Assembly (NCBI GenBank): GCA_018806985.1
Contig: JADANN010000179.1
Location: forward strand, 186,001 to 250,000
Source of the DNA: Angiostrongylus vasorum
Lineage: Eukaryota; Nematoda; Chromadorea; Rhabditida; Metastrongylidae
Direction of reading: 5' to 3'
DNA length: 64,000 nucleotides
Part shown: positions 60,301 to 64,000 of the stretch, in pieces
Numbering within the stretch: position 1 is the stretch's first letter
Layout of the letters: every line of letters starts with the position of its first letter
Program-made: the position numbers and the translations under genes
Notes under the pieces: generated by a model
Database searches by the model: none
Told to the model about the DNA's origin: nothing
The model's input: the letters and a program-made list of their open reading frames with translations, nothing else

Positions 60301-63300
60301 CAAGCGATATGCGCTGGGGAACGTACGAAGCAGGAGGTAAATATTTAACCGCTCTTTTATTGCTCCAGTAGATCTCTGATTTCTTTGACTATGTCTTTAT
60401 CAAATGAATTTATGCCGTGTTCTGTCGTTTTCATTGATTGAACCTCTTTATGAGAAATGTCAAAGAAGAGCACTTAGGAATCTTTGTGTTCAGTCTGTTT
60501 CAAAAATAATGCTGAGTATCTAGGCCCACCTGTGCGCTTTATAAAGCTTTCAATTTTTTTTCTTCGTTCTAGCTTTTCTCATCAGCACATTCATGGACGA
60601 TATGCAATGATTCTTACACACTTTCTTTTGTTCATTTCTTTTTCTACACAAACTTTTTTCTACGATACCTTTTGTCCTTATCGCCATATACTCCGCTACT
60701 ATTTCGCAAGATGGAACGGTCCAAAGTAACCTTTTTTCTTATTTTTTTTTTCCCGCTAGCTTGGATGGTAGGCATGCAGTAGTCTTTTCCAGTTGTCTTT
60801 CGTAGGTTCGTCTAGTCTATACACACGTGTTTTTCCACTTTTTCTTCCCGAAGACCTTGATTTTGAGAACGCATTAAGCGAAATTCCATAGACCAGTGCT
60901 TGAAAAAATAATGAAAAAATAAATAATAAATATCGTCGCTCCAGCTACCGCACTCAAATGGACCTAGCTTTCCATCCCAAGCTGCATGGATTAGAAGGAG
61001 GTCAATTGTAAGATTTCAAACGTCTGCTTGACCATTAACCGCAGTTTTTTCAAAGAGAAAGCCACATTGTTACGTCAGCGAATCTACAAATAGGAAAATC
61101 GGAGTTACAAATATTTTCGTAATCTCATTTTCGTTTGTTTTCTCTTCTTTAATTTTTAGTTCATGACTAGATATATTAAAAACTAACCATTCTATCATCC
61201 TTGCTTATGTATATGCTTTATGTTGACAAATGGGTAGCGCTTGTATCGCAATAGTGTCTTGCAATACACGTGTAGAGTCATCCGTTCAATCTCGTTTTCT
61301 GGAAAAACCAAGCTGTTTATTACTGTAAAGCTTGCACATTGGCACCTTATCTATCTTGGAGGCCAAAAAACACCTTGGAATATCGGTATGTTTCCGCAAG
61401 TCGTTGTTTAGACGAGATCCACTTATTTTTACAATGCTTAGTGGAGTTGAATGCATGGCGCATCAATAAGAGATTGATCACCGCCGAAAGCTTTCCCACT
61501 TCATCATGCATTGGTTTCAATGCCTATGTGCCCTTAAATAATCGTACCTCTCAACTGCCGGAAACATATTTCAGCTTTTAGCAATTTTTGTATTGTTGTA
61601 ATGAAATTCAATGGATCCCTTAGTGCTTTGCTAACAACACAAAAGTTTTTTTTAATCTACTATCACGAACTAAGGTTTTTATAAGGCCCACAAAACACTG
61701 TCTTCGTTTTTTTTATGCAGTCCCGTATCTCGAACACGAAGATGTCGCAAAGTAAGAAACCTGCTGAGTTTTCATCTGGCAGCGGGCCATGCTGTATCTG
61801 TCGTTGATGTTTCTGGCTCCTGTATTGGTTTTAAAATTTTCAAAAGTTTGAATTTCATTCTATTCTTTCCTTGTTCAGTTTTTAATTTAAATTTTACTTT
61901 ATTTAAATCCCACGTCCGACATTCTGTTAAACTCGGCATTGATCAAGTAATTCTTCGTATTCTTGTTGAGCAAACATGAGGTGTTATTTCGACTCTTTAT
62001 TCACGAACAAACGGACGTTTCGGCGGATTTTCATTACGCTTCCATGTGAATTCTGTGCGCTTGGTCTCCACGTTAAATATATTTAGTGGAAGACTCATAG
62101 AAGGCGGTGAGTGTGCAAAGAAGTTATTCTGTGTTCAGTGTGATTGAAATCTTGGTTTAGCATTTTCTCTGTTCGGTTATGGAGGTGTTTGGTCGAGTAG
62201 ATTGCTGTCAACTTGACCTTTCCAGTCTCTGAAGAAGGCGAAATTCGCCGAAACGTCAGCTTGTTCGTGAATAAAGAGTCGAAATAACACCTCATGTTTG
62301 CTCTACAAGAATATGAAGAATTACTTTATTTATTTTATTTTAGTAATTCCGCTTTAATTTTTAAATTAATTAAATTTTATTTTTAATTTTTAAATGTTTA
62401 ATAAAAATTTTATTTTAAGATTTTATATGGATTTTAAGCAAACTTAAGGTTTGAGTTACATATGAGTGGTCTTTCATACAATTAGCGCAACAGAGCAATG
62501 TCTGTTTTGTTCAGTTCTCATTTTGTCAAATGTTCTAACTACGGAGAAATTATCGAGTCAAGAAATAATTGCACTTGTAATTGTGTTAACGCATAATAGA
62601 GCACGAATACAACCAAAAAGATGCTGAGGCATGGGCGAAACTCGGAACAGCAAGTGTGAGGTTCGCACCCTTCCTGGGCGTTTGTGACTTCGCCAATTTG
62701 TGCTCCGCGAATCATTCTCGTTTTAGGGTGATTGCTGATAGCACCGTTAGGGTCAAGAAAGCTGGATGAGAGTAAGGTAAAATAATAGGCTCGGTTGGTG
62801 TGGTAGATAGCACGTGAGCCCTGGGAAAGGGTAAATGCTGATTTGAAGCCCACTTGAGGTTCCGAGTTTTGTTCCCTATCTCGGCATCCTTATCGTTGTA
62901 TTTCACATTATACACTGCTGTAGAACAAGAATAGGCAGTAACTAAAAGTTAAATAGAGCACGAATAAGTAGATTGATGAAGAAAAAACAGGCTAAGTGTC
63001 GAAGGGGGTAGTCAAGGGTTCGAATCTGGCCTGGGATCTGGGTTTTGCAAATGTCTCAGTCAATGTGGTTGTATTTCACATAATATCCCTCTCATGGAAA
63101 AAATAATGGGCAGTGAATGGAAACTTACACATAGAACTTGGATTGGTAGTTCAAACGTATTTGAAAGCATCTAGTGCAAAGTTACCCATGGTGATATAAC
63201 TCTAAATTTCCGTTAACAAAACTTAGTATACTTGTAATACTCATGCAGCCGAAGAGCTCCATCTTTCAGAGTCACTTGGAAGGTGATAGGTTAAGCTAGA

Positions 63301-63443
63301 TATTGAACATACACTTTACTGCAGTTCTTGTTATTATTGTTGTATTGTATTTGCAGGTTTTGGATGAACAACTGGAAAAGTATCGGAGAATATTCCTGCA
63401 AACTGAGATGAAAATCGGTTTACTGTCAGAAATGTTGCAGAAA
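42303..63443 (+). CDS. top-3: DNA topoisomerase III alpha (type IA), 3' partial
   Basis: Type IA topoisomerase that decatenates recombination intermediates with RecQ/BLM and RMI partners in the nucleus. Nineteen exons: 42303-42373, 47234-47307, 47378-47455, 47568-47650, 48827-48955, 49093-49205, 49535-49607, 50059-50248, 50376-50426, 51629-51712, 51797-51912, 52125-52218, 52292-52377, 55265-55367, 55577-55631, 56816-56950, 57027-57200, 60251-60336 and 63357-63443, about 627 codons. TOPRIM: ILCVAEKNDVAKG at residue 4 and VIWTDCDREGE near 112-122. Then FSEITPRA, VSYGSCQFPTLGFVVERY, the active-site tyrosine in GYISYPRTET (near 352), DEAHPPIHP and GIGTDATHAEHI. The last donor (63,443) is intact and the gene leaves the window; C-terminal zinc ribbons are expected beyond. 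Exon 1 to 2 is off by one base, and exon 7 to 8 joins in phase only with a donor at 49,608. Introns 1, 13 and 17 are large and full of transposon debris. Confidence 0.94.
42595..43530 (-). mobile_element. RTE fragment, antisense in TOP3A intron 1
   Basis: The reverse strand carries the RT C-terminal part. ETEAVTEALNSQGDPT lies at 43,520-43,475, NRRKRAAWGAFKSIEEVMKR near 43,040-42,980, and STVLPALTYASETSSLRKQ near 42,935-42,880. A degenerate tail runs to 42,600. Interrupted frames show decay. Confidence 0.85.
43560..43830 (-). mobile_element. SINE-B copy in TOP3A intron 1
   Basis: tgttgctcagatatttgcaa, aactccggaccgctggtgta, gaccgaacgcgctattacca and ttcaccaccacgccaggcga match the SINE-B module in reverse orientation. 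It directly adjoins the RTE fragment. Confidence 0.7.
43890..45880. other. TOP3A intron 1 interior, transposon-like but unresolved
   Basis: No gene recognised. Two tagattg..atat/cgtcatcttgac(g/c)tttcca(g/t)..ct(c)tga(a/g)gaa units at about 45,085 and 45,340 are diverged direct copies of a module in the TIR element at 61.9 kb. Minus-strand frames near 44,100-44,400 may be transposase debris, but I could not assign a family. Confidence 0.35.
45887..46272 (-). pseudogene. Internally deleted mariner transposase
   Basis: On the reverse strand an ATG at 46,272 opens MSTQQIQQIFCEFKPGFDAV, matching the N-terminus of SETMAR-type mariner transposases (KxQIRxIFLFEFKxG). It then jumps, after stops, to the family C-terminus with EAENTFNNFVVSRSSEL, SHWQKRVD and a final FD before a double stop at 45,887. 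The catalytic DD34D core is deleted. It is similar to the mariners known from hookworms. Confidence 0.75.
46650..46920 (+). mobile_element. SINE-A copy in TOP3A intron 1
   Basis: Head first: gtgaagcgcagtgttcatag, B-box-like ggggtcgatcccagcgcccc, body ggcaaattggtaccagactt, and tail gatgcttagcaatggtgaat through aacgccgagagcg. Confidence 0.8.
48110..48375 (-). repeat. Repeat C copy in TOP3A intron 4
   Basis: The reverse complement of repeat C: taccaagatccaccaccgtc, gcatgatggcaaatctccct, gcgactgcatggtg, ccacaatggctaagc and gcgccatccaagta. Confidence 0.7.
49608..49842 (-). mobile_element. SINE-A copy at the 5' end of TOP3A intron 7
   Basis: The family tail (gggcttcattaaacatcg) starts about 4 bp after the gtatgt donor of exon 7. 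The head, reading on the reverse strand GGGCGCGGGTGGCGCAGTGG, ends at about 49,835. This is one of the best-preserved copies. Confidence 0.85.
50915..51300 (+). repeat. Repeat C copy in TOP3A intron 9
   Basis: It runs from tacttagatggcccgtcttt through gaccccaggtcgtcactacc, gaagatttgccaccatgcga and cccaggaacacctctcaccc to cgatgaggcggtaagccgtt, where it ends without an adjoining TA array. Confidence 0.75.
52378..53620. other. TOP3A intron 13, left part, nothing recognised
   Basis: AT-rich intronic sequence with no exon, RNA gene or repeat family that I can identify. Confidence 0.4.
53625..53815 (+). mobile_element. SINE-A degenerate copy
   Basis: Fragments ttccgcaaattggtactagac, acatcggtggccctcgcaag and gtgaagttcaatgtatgagg keep the family order but are strongly diverged. 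Confidence 0.5.
54140..54402 (-). mobile_element. SINE-A copy in TOP3A intron 13
   Basis: Tail ctctcggcgttgaccaagcc at the left end; head at the right (reverse strand GGCATGTGGCGTAATGCTTG, with a decayed B box near 54,350). The body is intact. Confidence 0.8.
56070..56608. mobile_element. TIR MITE with (GTT/GTC)n arms, in TOP3A intron 15
   Basis: The left arm (56,070-56,227) and right arm (56,478-56,608) are inverted copies. Left: gttgagctgatgcgaggttg, gttttcgttgtcgttgttgt, gttgttggtcgatg, gtttcggcga. Right: the same in reverse complement with few differences. The interior carries no transposase. The right arm holds ctctgaagaaggcagattcg followed by ccgaaaca. Confidence 0.75.
57250..57440 (-). 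mobile_element. SINE-A degenerate copy in TOP3A intron 17
   Basis: Tail-side text cgctttcggcattaatta, ttcattcgtaacatcgttga and atgtttatctgacctta match SINE-A in reverse; the head side is largely lost. Confidence 0.4.
57480..57545 (+). repeat. Repeat C 5' fragment
   Basis: ttacttagatacttggatgg, cacgtcttcaattatggtgc and agccctcagcataatttcca match only the start of repeat C. It directly precedes an antisense RTE fragment. Confidence 0.55.
57540..59400 (-). mobile_element. RTE-like retrotransposon, second subfamily, antisense in TOP3A intron 17
   Basis: On the reverse strand, a pre-RT segment VVESMNKGKAPGTDNITADF lies near 59,015-58,955. RT segments QAGFRQKLYWMDHIQ (near 58,735-58,690) and LTFKDYKKAFDSVEASPML (near 58,530-58,475) follow, and a C-terminal region runs to about 57,560. 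It differs from the other RTE fragments in wording (ITADFFRAGG, TFKDYKKAFD), so it is a separate subfamily. Stops show it is dead. Confidence 0.75.
59908..60185 (+). mobile_element. SINE-A copy with clear Pol III boxes
   Basis: Best head in the window: A box TGTGTAGTCCAGTGG at 59,917-59,931 and consensus B box GGTTCGATCCC at 59,965-59,975, 34 bp between them. The body (actggtgctagacttgtgtg, gaggatagccacactaactt) and tail (atgcattcaa, gattgatcaatgccaacgg) follow. The tRNA-like part lacks a foldable anticodon arm of normal size, so it is not called a tRNA gene. Confidence 0.85.
61240..61500 (+). mobile_element. SINE-A degenerate copy in TOP3A intron 18
   Basis: Head-like gcgcttgtatcgcaatagtg at 61,236 and ccgttcaatctc at the B-box place. 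Body remnants and a better-kept tail (gaatgcatggcgcatc, gattgatcaccgccgaaagc) follow. Confidence 0.5.
61945..62324. mobile_element. MITE with about 81-bp terminal inverted repeats
   Basis: 61,945-62,026 and the reverse complement of 62,244-62,324 agree over about 81 positions with only a handful of mismatches; they share gagcaaacatgaggtgttat, ttcgactctttattcacgaa and gacgtttcggcg. About 215 bp of non-coding interior lies between. Target-site duplication is not clear. It lies in TOP3A intron 18. Confidence 0.85.
62228..62257 (+). ncRNA. Hairpin motif resembling a hammerhead core (speculative)
   Basis: CTGAAGA, A, a GGCG/CGCC hairpin around AAATT, GAAA and CGTC follow in order. A hammerhead core needs CUGANGA, helix II, GAAA and a cleavage NUH. 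Here an extra A sits between CUGAAGA and helix II, and helices I and III are not evident. Reported only as a motif. Confidence 0.15.
62785..63130 (+). mobile_element. Two SINE-B-like elements in tandem
   Basis: The first (62,785-62,945) starts gctcggttggtgtggtagat, has gggaaagggtaaatg and ends near taggcagtaa. The second (about 62,975-63,125) has a near-perfect B box, ggttcgaatct at 63,018, then ttttgcaaatgtctcagtca and cacataatatc. Both share the TTTGCAAAT-CTCAG tail module of SINE-B or a close relative. Confidence 0.5.
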
Positions 63444-63624
63444 GTGAGTGACCTAAGTGTAAGGTTATGACTTTTCTTTTGGTAGGTACTCTCATCGCTC
63501 GTGTGGGTTGCTGTACATTTCTTTTTGTCTCCTTATAAACAAGATCTTATCTAAAGAGTCTGTGTCTGCTATAGATTCAATAAGTTTTGCTTCTTGAGGT
63601 GCAATCTAGATGTGGTTGAGTGTG

Positions 63625-63881
<257 letters not shown>

Positions 63882-64000
63882 TTTCTTGGATGGCCCCTCC
63901 TCACTGGGTTGTGCGGGCTCCCTGCTTAATCTCCATTTTTCAAATATTTGCTGGTTAAGCCATTGTGGTTCCCTCGAATCCCGACGTCAGCCAGGCCAGT
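63882..64000 (+). repeat. Repeat C copy, runs off the window
   Basis: ctttcttggatggcccctcc, gggttgtgcgggctccctgc and taagccattgtggttccctc match the first third of repeat C. It follows the TA array directly. Confidence 0.75.

Noticed and set aside
63005..63030. tRNA-like B box ggttcgaatct
   Set aside because: There is no acceptor stem or anticodon arm around it, and downstream text matches a SINE tail.

Overview
The window is nuclear DNA of a nematode. Genes are split into many short exons with GT-AG introns, several start codons lie just behind a lone 3' splice site (as expected for spliced-leader trans-splicing), and the interspersed repeats (RTE-clade retrotransposon debris, mariner remnants, tRNA-derived SINEs, MITEs, long TA microsatellites) are those typical of strongylid worms. 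A hookworm-like species is my best guess; the genus is inference.

Layout. 1-1,790 is a decayed RTE copy. 3,990-11,284 (minus) is an apoptosis-inducing factor gene (AIFM1/WAH-1 type), 16 exons found, last exon missing. 12-16 kb is repeat-rich (RTE pieces and a large inverted repeat). 16,005-24,565 (minus) is an alpha-helical protein that I assign to Integrator subunit 15 (C7orf26 family) by a pattern match from memory. After a 1.27 kb divergent intergenic region, four plus-strand genes follow head to tail: a Q/S/P-rich protein of about 860 residues carrying an INO80E-type module (25,833-34,172), a complete uracil-DNA glycosylase (34,928-36,063), a C2H2 zinc-finger protein (37,101-42,035), and DNA topoisomerase III alpha (42,303 to beyond the right edge; 19 exons seen, C-terminal zinc domains outside the window).

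The genes are mostly nuclear: chromatin remodelling, base excision repair, decatenation, and possibly snRNA/RNA processing; AIF is the mitochondrial exception. The TOP3A start lies only 268 bp after the zinc-finger stop, compatible with an operon.

Most of the remaining DNA is mobile. About twelve copies of one tRNA-derived SINE (SINE-A), six or seven of a second (SINE-B), six of a TA-flanked unknown repeat (repeat C), two TIR MITEs, two mariner remnants and six RTE fragments sit mainly in introns. The items I rate highest are the INO80E fusion-like protein, the INTS15 candidate, and the two MITEs that share a small hairpin motif resembling, but not matching, a hammerhead ribozyme core. I see no CRISPR array, rRNA or intact tRNA gene.
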